The notes beneath the pieces are model-generated. The model was not told where the DNA came from and made no database searches. It was given only the letters and a program-made list of their open reading frames with translations. A stretch of 42,014 nucleotides of DNA. It comes from Nitrospira sp. Its GTDB lineage: Bacteria; Nitrospirota; Thermodesulfovibrionia; Thermodesulfovibrionales; SM23-35. Where the stretch lies: positions 1-42,014 of the forward strand of contig VGWX01000012.1 of assembly GCA_016873615.1 (NCBI GenBank). Reading direction: 5' to 3'. This document shows, in pieces, positions 31,933 through 41,700 of this stretch. Both the position numbers and the translations under genes were made by a program. The first letter of the stretch is position 1. The number at the start of each line of letters is the position of its first letter.

Positions 31933-32011
31933 CAGTAGACAGTAGGTAGTAGACAGGGAAAAAGAAGCAGTTGGTCCTTGCTATATGCTACCTTATATGC
32001 TACATGCTTAT
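31933..32011. repeat. Degenerate heptamer repeats between glmU and glmS
   Basis: CAGTAGA-CAGTAGG then TAGTAGA-CAG (31933-31956) forms about 3.4 seven-base units. A second block (GCTATAT, GCTACCT, TATATGC, TACATGC; 31980-32008) has similar seven-base units and runs up to the glmS start. Such heptamer arrays recur in many genomes between operon genes. Confidence 0.5.
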
Positions 32012-32012
32012 T

Positions 32013-33839
32013 ATGTGCGGGATAATCGGATATACAGGGAACAGGAATGCCGTATCAGTCGTAATTGAGGGGCTGAAGCGGCTTGAATACAGGGGCTATG
32101 ATTCAGCGGGAGTTGCTTTTTTTTCTGAAAAAGGGATAGAGGTCAGAAGGTGCAAGGGTAAAATAAGGGAACTGGAATCTTTTATTGAATCTGAAAACCC
32201 TTCAAGCCATAATACGATCGGGCATACACGATGGGCAACCCACGGAAGGCCTTCTGAGGAAAATGCCCATCCTCACAGGGCTGATGGCGTTGTTCTGGTA
32301 CATAACGGAATCATAGAAAACTATCTCCCCCTGAAAAGAAAGCTGATGCAGAAGGGGCATCATTTTACATCAGAGACAGATACAGAAGTTCTATGCCATC
32401 TCATAGCTGATTACGCCCAAAGGTATCAGATAGAAAATGCAGTGAGAGAGGCGTTGAAAGAGGTTAAGGGAGCGTATGCAATTGCCGTAATAAAGGAAGA
32501 CGAGCCTGATAAGATTATCGGTGTGAGGAAGGACAGTCCGCTGGTAGTCGGTGTAGGCACAGGGGAATACTTCCTTGCTTCTGATGTGCCTGCATTTCTG
32601 AGTTATACAAATAATGTGATATTCCTTGATGATGGGGAGATGGTTGTTCTGACAAAAGACGGTTTTTTCATTACCGGACTCGATGGTGTTTCTGTTCACA
32701 AAGATGTAAAGTCTGTGTCATGGAGTCCTTCCATGGCGGAGAAGGGCGGATACAGGCATTTTATGCTTAAGGAGATATTTGAACAGCCAAGGGCTATTGC
32801 CGATACATTGAGGGGGAGGTTTAATGCTGAAAGCGCTGAAGTAAATCTCGAAGAATTCAATATTACGGAAAAAGACCTGAAGGAGGTTGAAAGGATTTTT
32901 ATCGTGGCATGCGGTACTTCATACCATGCCGCCCTTATAGGCAAATACATGATCGAAGGCCTTGTCAGGATTCCTGTTGAAGTTGATATAGCCTCTGAAT
33001 TCCGTTACAGAAATCCGATCATAAGGCCCGGTGACCTGATGATTGTCATAACACAGTCCGGAGAGACCGCTGACACACTCGCTGCACAGAAAGAAGCACG
33101 AAGGCTTGGCGCAAAAGTACTCAGCATATGCAATGTTGTCGGGAGTACATCTTCGAGGGAGGCAGATGCCGTATTTTATACTCATTCAGGACCGGAAATA
33201 GGCGTTGCATCTACAAAGGCTTTTACGACACAGATCATCGGACTTTATCTGTTTGCAATAGCTGCAGGCAAGGTTAAAGGTATGATATCAGAGGACGTAT
33301 CAGCAGAATTGCTGAGTGATCTCCTCATGCTCCCGGGCAAGGTCGAAGAGGCGTTGGGTACAGATGAGAATATAAAAGATATTGCAAAAGAGTTTTTCAG
33401 GGCAAAGGATTTCCTTTACCTTGGCCGGGGAATAGAGCATCCGGTTGCGCTTGAAGGCGCATTAAAATTAAAAGAGATATCATACATACATGCAGAAGGA
33501 TATCCTGCAGGTGAGATGAAGCATGGACCGATAGCCTTGATAGATGAGGAGCTGCCGGTTGTTTTCCTTGCACCGCGGGGCAGGCTGCATGAAAAGATAG
33601 CCTCAAACATGCAGGAGGTGAAGAGCAGGGGGGGGAAGATTATCATAATCACAAATGATGCCGACGAAGATATGCGCATGATTTCGAAGAAATGCATCTT
33701 TGTGCCTAAAACAAATCCATATCTTACTGCAGTTTTGATGGCAGTGCCTGTTCAGTTGCTTGCTTATCATATCGGAGTTTTGCGGGGATGCGATGTGGAT
33801 CAGCCAAGGAATCTTGCCAAGAGTGTTACTGTAGAATAA
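32013..33839 (+). CDS. glmS: Glutamine-fructose-6-phosphate aminotransferase
   Basis: GlmS makes glucosamine-6-phosphate, the first step to UDP-GlcNAc. After the ATG at 32013 comes CGIIGYTGNRNAVSVV (catalytic Cys2 of the Ntn glutaminase), RLEYRGYDSAG and GHTRWATHGRPSEENAHP. Two SIS isomerase domains follow (GTSYHAALIGK and TQSGETADTL, then LGRGIEHPVALEGALKLKE). Its 608 residues are normal. An upstream in-frame start at 31971 lies in repeat sequence and is not used here. No glmS ribozyme-like element is visible in the short leader. Confidence 0.96.
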   Translation: MCGIIGYTGNRNAVSVVIEGLKRLEYRGYDSAGVAFFSEKGIEVRRCKGKIRELESFIESENPSSHNTIGHTRWATHGRPSEENAHPHRADGVVLVHNGIIENYLPLKRKLMQKGHHFTSETDTEVLCHLIADYAQRYQIENAVREALKEVKGAYAIAVIKEDEPDKIIGVRKDSPLVVGVGTGEYFLASDVPAFLSYTNNVIFLDDGEMVVLTKDGFFITGLDGVSVHKDVKSVSWSPSMAEKGGYRHFMLKEIFEQPRAIADTLRGRFNAESAEVNLEEFNITEKDLKEVERIFIVACGTSYHAALIGKYMIEGLVRIPVEVDIASEFRYRNPIIRPGDLMIVITQSGETADTLAAQKEARRLGAKVLSICNVVGSTSSREADAVFYTHSGPEIGVASTKAFTTQIIGLYLFAIAAGKVKGMISEDVSAELLSDLLMLPGKVEEALGTDENIKDIAKEFFRAKDFLYLGRGIEHPVALEGALKLKEISYIHAEGYPAGEMKHGPIALIDEELPVVFLAPRGRLHEKIASNMQEVKSRGGKIIIITNDADEDMRMISKKCIFVPKTNPYLTAVLMAVPVQLLAYHIGVLRGCDVDQPRNLAKSVTVE

Positions 33840-33851
33840 GAAGCAGTGCCG

Positions 33852-33904
33852 GGTTTTTTAGTTTATACACTTTTAAAAAGATTAATTGTGTAAACTTAAA
33901 AAAC
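33852..33904. repeat. Long imperfect inverted repeat after glmS
   Basis: GGTTTTTTAGTTTATACAC pairs, with small bulges, with GTGTAAACTTAAAAAACC around an A/T-rich loop. It may act as a glmS terminator in both directions, but no clean T-tract follows. Confidence 0.45.
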
Positions 33905-33915
33905 CTGTTGAGACT

Positions 33916-33943
33916 TTGACATATTGTAGATTTAAACTATAAA
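33916..33943 (+). promoter_or_regulatory. Promoter for the UvrD/Rep helicase gene
   Basis: TTGACA at 33916-33921, 16 bases, TATAAA at 33938-33943, about 35 bases upstream of the ATG at 33979. Confidence 0.6.
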
Positions 33944-33978
33944 AATCTGTTAACATTAATAGGTCAAAGGAGATTTTA

Positions 33979-36072
33979 ATGCATGATTTAAATCCCCAGC
34001 AAAAAGAAGCCCTTACCTATATTGACAGCCCATTACTTGTATTTGCAGGCGCCGGTAGCGGCAAGACAAAGGTTATTGCCCACAAATTCTGCTATCTTCA
34101 TAAAGCAAAAAAATTCTCGTCGGATTCTATCCTGACTGTTACATTTACGAACAAAGCAGCTGATGAGATGAAGGTGAGGATACACCAATGCCTTGAAAAG
34201 GATCTCAACGGCGCCTGGATAGGTACATTTCATTCACAATGCAACAGAATACTGCGCAGGGAGATAAAGGCCCTCGGGTATAACAATAATTTTTCCATAT
34301 ATGATGAAGATGATCAATGCAACCTTGTAAGACACATATTGAAAGAGTTCAAAATTTATGAAGCCCTTTACAAGGGAATTGTCTCGCGTATCAGTTACCT
34401 GAAATCTTCCCTGATAGGTCCTGAAGAATTCCTTGCCACAGGAGACGGTTTTGGTTTCGATGAGAAACTTGCCAAGGTCTATGTGAGATATCAGGATGAA
34501 CTCATAAGGAGCAATGCACTCGACTTCGATGACCTGATCGTGCTGACAGTGAAACTTTTTCAGAGCAATCCGAAGCTCCTTGAAAAATATCAGGACAAAT
34601 TTACTTATCTCCTTGTTGATGAATTTCAGGATACCAACTATGCCCAGTACTATCTCCTTAAATTACTTGCAGCCGCCCGGGAAAGAATATGTGTTGTCGG
34701 GGATGATGACCAGAGTATCTATAAATTCAGGGGCGCCAATGTAAACAATATACTGAATTTCGAGAGGGATTTTCCCGAAGCGAAACTGATCAAACTCGAA
34801 CAGAACTACCGCTCAACGCAACATATACTGAATGTTTCAGGTTCCGTGATATCACATAATCTGAAGAGGAAACAGAAGAGGCTCTGGACAGACAAAGGTC
34901 AGGGAGATAAAGTGCACTTCTGCTGGTTAAATACGCACAATGATGAAGCGAAGTATATCGCTAAGGTTATTAAAGAATACTATCTTAAGGGTATATATAA
35001 TTACAGGGATTTTGCAGTATTTTACCGGGTCAATATTCAGGCGCGGGTGATTGAAGATGCTCTGCGTGATGAAGGATTGCCCTACCGTATTCACGGAGGC
35101 ATCAGCTTTTATCAGAGAAAGGAAATCAAGGATTTAGTTGCATATATGCGGCTGTCTATCAATTACGGGGATAATGTAAGCTTCAGGAGAATAATAAACA
35201 ATCCGCCGAGGGGCATAGGCGCAGCCGTACTCACGAGGATAGAGAACGAAGCAAAGAAAAAATCGTTAGCCCTGTTTGATGCCCTCAAATCCATACTGCG
35301 GGGCGATTCTCTTGCAAATACTGTTAAAGAAAAGCTTGCCGATTTCATCAAGATGATTGAAAGATTTTCTTCTGTCAAATACAAGTCAGCAGCAGACATG
35401 TTAAAAAACATACTCGACAAATCCGGTTATGCGGAATCTCTGGCAGAAGAGCGGATCAAGAATGTGGAAGAGTTGCTGTTGTCGGCGGAAGGAAAGGAGA
35501 CAAAGGATTTCCTTGACAAGGCGTCATTATTGACAAATATGGATGATGCATGTGCAACAGACTGCATCTCCCTTATGACATTGCACAATGCCAAAGGCCT
35601 CGAATTCCATGTGGTATTTATTGTCGGACTTGAAGAAGGGATTTTGCCATACTGTAAAGCAATGAACCATGAAGAAGAGATTGCTGAAGAAAGAAGATTA
35701 TTCTACGTTGGCATGACCCGCGCTAAAGATGTTTTATGGCTGACAGGCGCCAGCAGGAGAAAGCTGTACGCCAAAATACAGCATCAGGAGCCATCGCGAT
35801 TCCTCAAAGACATACCAAAGGAATGCTGCCAATGGATGGAAAAAATAACAAACGGCCATACTATAAAACTGCCTTCTGTAAAGAAGAGCATTAAACCCCA
35901 TGAGGTTTTCTGTCTTTATACAGCCGGATGCAGGGTGAAACACCCTTCGTGGGGAATAGGAGTTGTGCGTGACTGTTATGGAGACGGAGAAGACCAGAAG
36001 GTTATGGTTAATTTCTCAAATTTCGGCATAAAAAGACTCGCAATCAGGTTTGCAAATCTCGAAAAAATATAG
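33979..36072 (+). CDS. UvrD/Rep/PcrA-family DNA helicase
   Basis: This superfamily 1A 3'-5' helicase, 697 residues, unwinds DNA in repair and replication restart. Visible motifs are the Q motif LNPQQKEAL, I GAGSGKTKV, Ia TFTNKAADEM, II LLVDEFQDTN, III GDDDQSIYKFRGA, IV QNYRST, V TLHNAKGLEFHVVFIVGLEEG and VI ERRLFYVGMTRAK. The C-terminal tail has HPSWGIGVVRDCYGDGE, a beta-rich module seen in PcrA/UvrD and RNA-polymerase-binding forms. The ribosome site AAAGGAG precedes the ATG. Confidence 0.95.
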   Translation: MHDLNPQQKEALTYIDSPLLVFAGAGSGKTKVIAHKFCYLHKAKKFSSDSILTVTFTNKAADEMKVRIHQCLEKDLNGAWIGTFHSQCNRILRREIKALGYNNNFSIYDEDDQCNLVRHILKEFKIYEALYKGIVSRISYLKSSLIGPEEFLATGDGFGFDEKLAKVYVRYQDELIRSNALDFDDLIVLTVKLFQSNPKLLEKYQDKFTYLLVDEFQDTNYAQYYLLKLLAAARERICVVGDDDQSIYKFRGANVNNILNFERDFPEAKLIKLEQNYRSTQHILNVSGSVISHNLKRKQKRLWTDKGQGDKVHFCWLNTHNDEAKYIAKVIKEYYLKGIYNYRDFAVFYRVNIQARVIEDALRDEGLPYRIHGGISFYQRKEIKDLVAYMRLSINYGDNVSFRRIINNPPRGIGAAVLTRIENEAKKKSLALFDALKSILRGDSLANTVKEKLADFIKMIERFSSVKYKSAADMLKNILDKSGYAESLAEERIKNVEELLLSAEGKETKDFLDKASLLTNMDDACATDCISLMTLHNAKGLEFHVVFIVGLEEGILPYCKAMNHEEEIAEERRLFYVGMTRAKDVLWLTGASRRKLYAKIQHQEPSRFLKDIPKECCQWMEKITNGHTIKLPSVKKSIKPHEVFCLYTAGCRVKHPSWGIGVVRDCYGDGEDQKVMVNFSNFGIKRLAIRFANLEKI

Positions 36073-36081
36073 GCCTGCAGG

Positions 36082-36369
36082 ATGAAAATAACAAAAGAGC
36101 AGATTCAGCATATTGCAGTTTTATCGAGACTGAATCTTTCTGAGGAAGAAAAGGACTTGTTCGGCTCTCAGTTAAGCAGTATCCTTGATTATATGGACCA
36201 ACTGAATGAGCTTGACACAAGGGAAACAGAGCCAACATCCCATGTCCTGTCATTAAGCAATGTAATGCGGGATGACATCCCGACGTCTTCCCTGCCGGGA
36301 GAAGAAGCGCTTAAGAATGCCCCGTCCCATGCGGAAAATTTCTACCGGGTTCCCAAGATAATAGAGTAA
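36082..36369 (+). CDS. gatC: Asp/Glu-tRNA amidotransferase subunit C
   Basis: GatC, 95 residues, stabilises GatA and GatB, which amidate mischarged Glu-tRNA-Gln and Asp-tRNA-Asn. It has IAVLSRLNLSEEEKDLFGSQ, ILDYMDQLNELDT and VMRDDIPTSSLPGEEALKNAP, all family marks. It follows the helicase by 9 bases. gatA and gatB are not adjacent here. Confidence 0.94.
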   Translation: MKITKEQIQHIAVLSRLNLSEEEKDLFGSQLSSILDYMDQLNELDTRETEPTSHVLSLSNVMRDDIPTSSLPGEEALKNAPSHAENFYRVPKIIE

Positions 36370-36386
36370 GAGAGAATCGAATACCC

Positions 36387-36737
36387 ATGTTAAGATGCAT
36401 TTTAAGGGCAAAAATACATGTTGCAACTGTTACAGAGTCTAACCTTTCTTATGAGGGAAGTATCACTATAGATGAAATGATCCTCAAGAAGGCAGGAATA
36501 CTCCCGTATGAACAGGTTATGATCAGCAATCTCAATAACGGTGAACGGTTTGAGACGTATGCGATACCCGGTAAAAGAGGTGAGATCTGTCTGAACGGAC
36601 CCACTGCGAGAAAAGGCATTGTCGGAGACAGGATTATCATCTTCTGTTACAGTTACCTTCAGGATAATAAGGCTATAGGATTCAAGCCAAAAATTGTCTT
36701 CCTCGACGAAAGAAATACAATCCTCAAGATAAAATAG
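36387..36737 (+). CDS. panD: Aspartate 1-decarboxylase
   Basis: PanD makes beta-alanine for pantothenate and CoA. The 116-residue proenzyme begins MLRCILRAKIHVATVTESNL and has the self-cleavage site Gly24-Ser25 in YEGSITIDEM, where Ser25 becomes the pyruvoyl group. It also has NGERFETYAIPG and LNGPTARKG. It follows gatC by 17 bases. Between its end and the TetR promoter (36738-36881) I see only A/T-rich DNA. Confidence 0.95.
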   Translation: MLRCILRAKIHVATVTESNLSYEGSITIDEMILKKAGILPYEQVMISNLNNGERFETYAIPGKRGEICLNGPTARKGIVGDRIIIFCYSYLQDNKAIGFKPKIVFLDERNTILKIK

Positions 36738-36881
36738 CTCTCCCGCTTTTCAAGAGCCTTACCTGCGTGAAGATCGTTCAATATGGAAATTGATAGAATT
36801 TTCACCTAGAAATAAACACCATAAAATATTTTGGGACGTGGTTTGTAACTTCCTAAAATATTCCTTCTTCATACAATCATA

Positions 36882-36910
36882 TTGACAATGCAGGATTATT
36901 TTCTTATACT
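36882..36910 (+). promoter_or_regulatory. Consensus promoter of the TetR gene
   Basis: TTGACA (36882-36887), 17 bases, TATACT (36905-36910) predicts a transcript start near 36917, only about 8 bases before the ATG at 36925. Confidence 0.75.
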
Positions 36911-36939
36911 GAACATAGGTTCACATGAACAAGCGTTCA
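36910..36939. promoter_or_regulatory. Tandem TGAAC-n4-GTTCA operators over the TetR start
   Basis: TGAAC-ATAG-GTTCA (36910-36923) and TGAAC-AAGC-GTTCA (36926-36939) are two perfect palindromes whose centres are 16 bases apart. The first begins at the end of the -10 box and the second lies inside the first codons of the TetR gene. This is the layout expected for autorepression. Confidence 0.75.
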
Positions 36940-37509
36940 GGTATAGAGTCCAAGAAAAAAATTATTGATGCTGCCATGGCTGTTTTTTCAACAAAGGGCT
37001 ATGCAAAGGCAAACATCAGGGAAATTGCAAAGGCTGCGGGGATAAGCGTAGGCGGCGTTTATCTCTATTTCAGGAATAAAGAGGAACTTTACAAAAGCCT
37101 AATAAATAGCAAGATGCACTACATTGGCAGCAGGCTTGAGATAACAGCCGGAAGCGCCGAATCTGCTACCGAAGCATTGTCTGATTTTTTTAAACTGCAT
37201 CTTGAGAATGCGCTGAAGCATAAAGAATTCATTCTTCTCCATATCAGGGAACACGGGTTTGCTTTTGGTGTTAATGAAAAAAGACAATTTTTCAGAAAGC
37301 AAAGAACACTGATTGAGAATATCATTCAAAGAGGGATGCGGTCAGGGGAATTCAGGAAATGCAATGCAGATCATATGGCGAAGATGATCATGGGATCTCT
37401 CAGGGGTATTATTCTCTCAATGGCATTGGATGATGATGTTCATATCACTCCGAAGATGCTGAATGAATTCGTATTCAACGGTCTTCTGACGGCAGGCAAA
37501 AGGGATTGA
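36925..37509 (+). CDS. TetR-family transcriptional repressor
   Basis: The 194-residue protein has the TetR helix-turn-helix at about residues 10-55 (AAMAVFSTKGYAKANIREIA, AAGISVGGVYLYFRNKEELY) and a helical ligand-binding domain. It ends 127 bases before an RND efflux operon on the same strand. It probably represses itself through the tandem palindromes at 36910-36939, and perhaps the efflux operon through palindromes at 37537 and 37602. The inducing compound cannot be read from sequence. Confidence 0.92.
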   Translation: MNKRSGIESKKKIIDAAMAVFSTKGYAKANIREIAKAAGISVGGVYLYFRNKEELYKSLINSKMHYIGSRLEITAGSAESATEALSDFFKLHLENALKHKEFILLHIREHGFAFGVNEKRQFFRKQRTLIENIIQRGMRSGEFRKCNADHMAKMIMGSLRGIILSMALDDDVHITPKMLNEFVFNGLLTAGKRD

Positions 37510-37536
37510 AAGAAATTTTATCATTGATATATTTGC

Positions 37537-37561
37537 GGGTTCAATTTTGTAAATTGAACCC
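37537..37561. promoter_or_regulatory. Perfect 11-bp palindrome upstream of the RND operon
   Basis: GGGTTCAATTT-TGT-AAATTGAACCC (split here by hyphens) has 11-base perfect arms and no following T-run, so an operator is more likely than a terminator. It contains GTTCA/TGAAC half-sites like those at the TetR start. Confidence 0.6.
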
Positions 37562-37601
37562 TGAGTTTAGTTAATTGAATACCGTGATAAAAATGATGGA
37601 T

Positions 37602-37618
37602 TCAAGTTGCAAACTTGA
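37602..37618. promoter_or_regulatory. Second palindrome upstream of the RND operon
   Basis: TCAAGTT-GCA-AACTTGA has 7-base perfect arms. It ends 18 bases before the adaptor ATG and shares the TTCAAkTT-n3-AAmTTGA pattern with the palindrome at 37537. Confidence 0.55.
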
Positions 37619-37635
37619 TCCCGCGGGAGAATAAA

Positions 37636-38781
37636 ATGACGAATAAACTAAACGCAGCTTTTTCAAAGCCTGTAGAGATTGCTCAATTCATTTTATCTGT
37701 TGTTTTGATAACCTTTCTCTCTGCCTGTTCAGGAGGAAAATCAGAACCTCCTAAAAAACCGGCTGTGCCTGTAACCGCTGCTGCCGTGATTCAAAAAACA
37801 GTTCCTGTTCAGATCAATACAATCGGTAATGTTGAAGCCTATTCTACGGTATCTGTTAAATCCCAGATAGGCGGCATACTTGACCATGTCCATTTCAGGG
37901 AAGGTCAGGATGTTAACAAAGGCGCTCTCCTGTTTACGATCGATCCCCGTCCCTATGAAGCGGCCCTGAAACAGGCCGAGGCAAATCTCGCAAAAGATGC
38001 CGCACAACTTGAAAATGCACGCGAAGAGGTCCGGCGCTATGCCGAACTTGTGAAAAAAGGTTATGTTGCACAGGAGCAGTACGACCAGATTCGCACCAAC
38101 GCTGCTGCTTTTGAGGCAACAGTCAATGCAGATAAGGCTGTAGTTGAAAATGCCCGTCTGCAATTAAAATATTGCTATATTTATTCTCCTTTTAACGGGC
38201 GCACAGGAAATCTTTTATCTCATCAGGGAAATCTGATTAAGGCTAATGCCGATAATCCAATGGTAATTATCAACCAGATTCAGCCCATCTATGTGACTTT
38301 TTCCGTGCCTGAACAGTATCTGGCGGAAATAAAGAAATATATGTCCGGCGGAAAAATACTGGTTAAGGTTTTTATAACAACAGAGAAAGACAATCCCGAG
38401 GAGGGGGTATTGACCTTTGTGGACAATACGGTTGACGCTGCGACAGGAACAATTAAGTTGAAAGCGACCTTTACCAATAATAAAAAACGACTCTGGCCCG
38501 GTCAATTTGTTGACGTGGTGATAGTATTGACTACGCAGCCCAACGCTATTGTTGTACCTTCACAGTCTGTTCAGACGGGGCAGAAAGGGCAGTATGTCTT
38601 TGTAATAAAGGATGACCTCACAGTCGAAGACCGGTTCGTAACCGCAGGCGGAACGCTCAACAGCGAAACCGTTATTGAAAAGGGACTGCAGGCTGGAGAA
38701 AAGGTAGTCACAGACGGTCAACTCCGTCTTGTCCCGGGCGCCAAGGTACAATTAAAGGAAAAAACCGGAGGCTCAAAATAA
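37636..38781 (+). CDS. RND efflux periplasmic adaptor (membrane fusion protein)
   Basis: This is the adaptor of a tripartite RND pump, bridging the inner-membrane pump and the outer-membrane channel. From the ATG at 37636 (GGGAGA 5 bases upstream) it has 381 residues, a lipoprotein signal (FLSACSGG), a biotinyl-lipoyl-like domain (VSVKSQIGGILDHVHFREGQ), an alpha-hairpin (KQAEANLAKDAAQLENAREE) and a beta-barrel. It overlaps the pump gene by one base (TAATG). Confidence 0.93.
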   Translation: MTNKLNAAFSKPVEIAQFILSVVLITFLSACSGGKSEPPKKPAVPVTAAAVIQKTVPVQINTIGNVEAYSTVSVKSQIGGILDHVHFREGQDVNKGALLFTIDPRPYEAALKQAEANLAKDAAQLENAREEVRRYAELVKKGYVAQEQYDQIRTNAAAFEATVNADKAVVENARLQLKYCYIYSPFNGRTGNLLSHQGNLIKANADNPMVIINQIQPIYVTFSVPEQYLAEIKKYMSGGKILVKVFITTEKDNPEEGVLTFVDNTVDAATGTIKLKATFTNNKKRLWPGQFVDVVIVLTTQPNAIVVPSQSVQTGQKGQYVFVIKDDLTVEDRFVTAGGTLNSETVIEKGLQAGEKVVTDGQLRLVPGAKVQLKEKTGGSK

Positions 38782-41700
38782 TGAACGTTCCGGAACTCTT
38801 CATCCGGAGGCCGATTATGACCACGCTGGTCATGTTGTCCATCCTTGTATTCGGGATAGCTGCGTACAGGCTTCTGCCGGTGAGTGACCTCCCGAATGTT
38901 GACTTCCCTACCATCCAGGTGAGCGCCGGCCTTCCCGGCGCCAGTCCGGAGACAATGGCATCGGCTGTGGCGACTCCTCTTGAGCGGCAGTTTTCGACTA
39001 TTGCAGGGCTCGACTCCATGACCTCTGCGAACGCCCTTGGAAATACCCGGATCACGCTGCAGTTCGACCTCAGCAGAAACATAGATGCTGCGGGACAGGA
39101 TGTTCAGGCAATGATCGCGAAGGCTGCGAAGCAGCTCCCGCAGAATATGCCTTTCCCTCCCACTTATACCAAGGTAAATCCTGCCGACCAGCCTGTACTT
39201 TATCTTGCACTCAGTTCACCTACACTTCCTATTTATACTGTGTATGAATATGCGGATACCTTCATTGCACAGCGTATTTCCATGATCAAGGGTGTAGCGC
39301 AGGTGCAGGTTTTCGGCTCTCAGAAATACGCTGTCCGCGCCCAGCTTGACCCAAGGGCGCTTGCAATTAAAAAGATCGGGATCGATGAAGTGGCAAAAGC
39401 GCTTGAGCTTGGAAATGTGAACCTGCCCACAGGAACTCTTGATGGAGAAAAACAGGCATTCACTCTGCAGGCTACAGGACAGCTTTATAATGCTGCTGCA
39501 TACCGACCTCTGATTGTGGCATACCGTAACGGTTCTCCTGTCCGCCTCGAAGAAATAGGCAAAGTCATTGACAGTGTGGAAAACAACAAGGCGGCGAACT
39601 GGTATATAAATGAAAGAGCGGTTGTTCTGGCGATACAGCGCCAGCCAGGCACGAATACTGTTGAAGTGGTTGACAGCATCAAGAAACTTCTGCCGGTATT
39701 CAGGTCCCAGATTCCGCCTTCGGTTAAGCTGGAGACACTCTATGACCGCTCGGTATCCATTCGTGAATCGGTAAGAGATGTCAAATTTACCCTTTTCCTT
39801 GCCCTATGCCTCGTAGTAATGGTCATTTTTCTCTTCCTGCGCAATCTCTCTGCCACTGTTATTCCGAGCCTCGCACTTCCTTTCTCCATCATAGGGACAT
39901 TTGCCGTGATGTATCTGATGGGATTCAGTATAGACAATATCTCATTGATGGCCTTAACGCTTTCGGTAGGCTTTGTAGTGGATGACGCAATTGTCATGCT
40001 CGAAAATATCATGCGACATATAGAAAAGGGAGAGGGGGCGCTTGAGGCAGCTTTAAACGGCTCCAGGGAAATCAGTTTTACAATTTTATCGATGACCCTA
40101 TCGCTTGTCGCAGTCTTTATACCTGTGCTCTTCATGGGAGGAATCCTCGGTAGAATTCTCCACGAATTTGCCGTGACCATAAGCGTGGCTATTCTTATAT
40201 CAGGATTTGTATCTCTGACACTCACTCCCATGCTCTGCAGCCGTTTTATCCGCCCGGAGGTTAAAGAGCAGCATGGACGCCTTTACTTGTTAATGGAGCG
40301 TTTTTTCAGCGGGATGCTCCATACATATGAGAAAACCCTGAAGATAATACTCGGATACCGCAGGACTGTACTTGCAATTACTATTATTCTCACCCTGGTT
40401 ACGATCTATTTATTTATGAAGATTCCCAAGGGATTTCTTCCTTCAGAGGATACGGGTCAGATCTTTGCCTTTACCGAGGCAGCCCAGGGTATTTCATATG
40501 AAGACATGGTGAATCACCAGAAGGAGCTTGCAGCAATAGTTGCGAAGGAGCCAAATGTAGAAGCATTTATGTCTGCTGTGGGTGCTGTGGGTGCCAGTGG
40601 AGTAAGCTCAACTAACAATACGGGCAGGATGTTCATGCGTCTGAAGCCCCGCAATGAAAGAAAGCTGAGCGCTGATGAGATTATCCAGGAACTGCGTCTG
40701 AAGGTATCAAGCGTGCCTGGTATTATGATGTTCATGCAGAATCTGCCCGCCATACGAATAGGCGGTCAGTTAACCAAGAGCCAGTACCAGTTTACCCTGC
40801 AAAGTCCCGATACAGGAGAGCTTTATAAATTAGCCGCAGAACTGGAAAATGAGATGAAGGCATTGCCGGAACTGCAGGATGTTACAAGTGATCTGCAGAT
40901 AAAGAACCCCCAGATCAATATCGATATAAATCGTGATAAAGCGTCTGCCCTTGGGATAACGGCACAGCAGGTGGAAGATGCCCTGTATTATGCCTATAGC
41001 TCCCGTCAGGTCTCGACAATTTATGCGCCTAATAACCAATATCAGGTCATTCTTGAACTTGAACCTCAATACCAGATGGATCCCGCTGCTCTTTCATTGC
41101 TTTACATACGCTCAAAATCCAATGAACTTGTTCCAATTAATACCTTGGCCACTCTGAAACGGAACACCGGACCATTGACTGTAAATCATCTCGGTCAGCT
41201 ACCCGCAGTAACTATCTCATTTAACCTCAAGCCCGGAGTAGCGCTCGGAGACGCTGTCAAGATTGTTGGAAAACTTGCGCATTCGACCTTGCCGCCTACG
41301 GTCAGCACCGGTTTTCAGGGCGCTGCACAGGCGTTTCAGGCTTCAATGCAGGGGCTGTGGTTGCTCCTGATAATGGCTATCTTAGTTATTTACATCGTTC
41401 TGGGTATTCTCTATGAGAGCTTTATCCATCCCCTGACCATCCTTTCAGGACTTCCGGCTGCAGGATTCGGCGCACTCATAACACTTATGCTTTTCAACAA
41501 GGAGTTAAATATCTATGCTTTTGTGGGTGTCATTATGCTCCTGGGTATAGTTAAAAAGAATGCCATCATGATGATAGACTTTGCTCTTACTGCACAGAGA
41601 AAGGAAGGCAAGTCCCCCGTAGATGCGATTTATGAAGGTGCCTTGATACGTTTCCGGCCTATCATGATGACTACTATGGCGGCATTGATGGGAACGCTCC

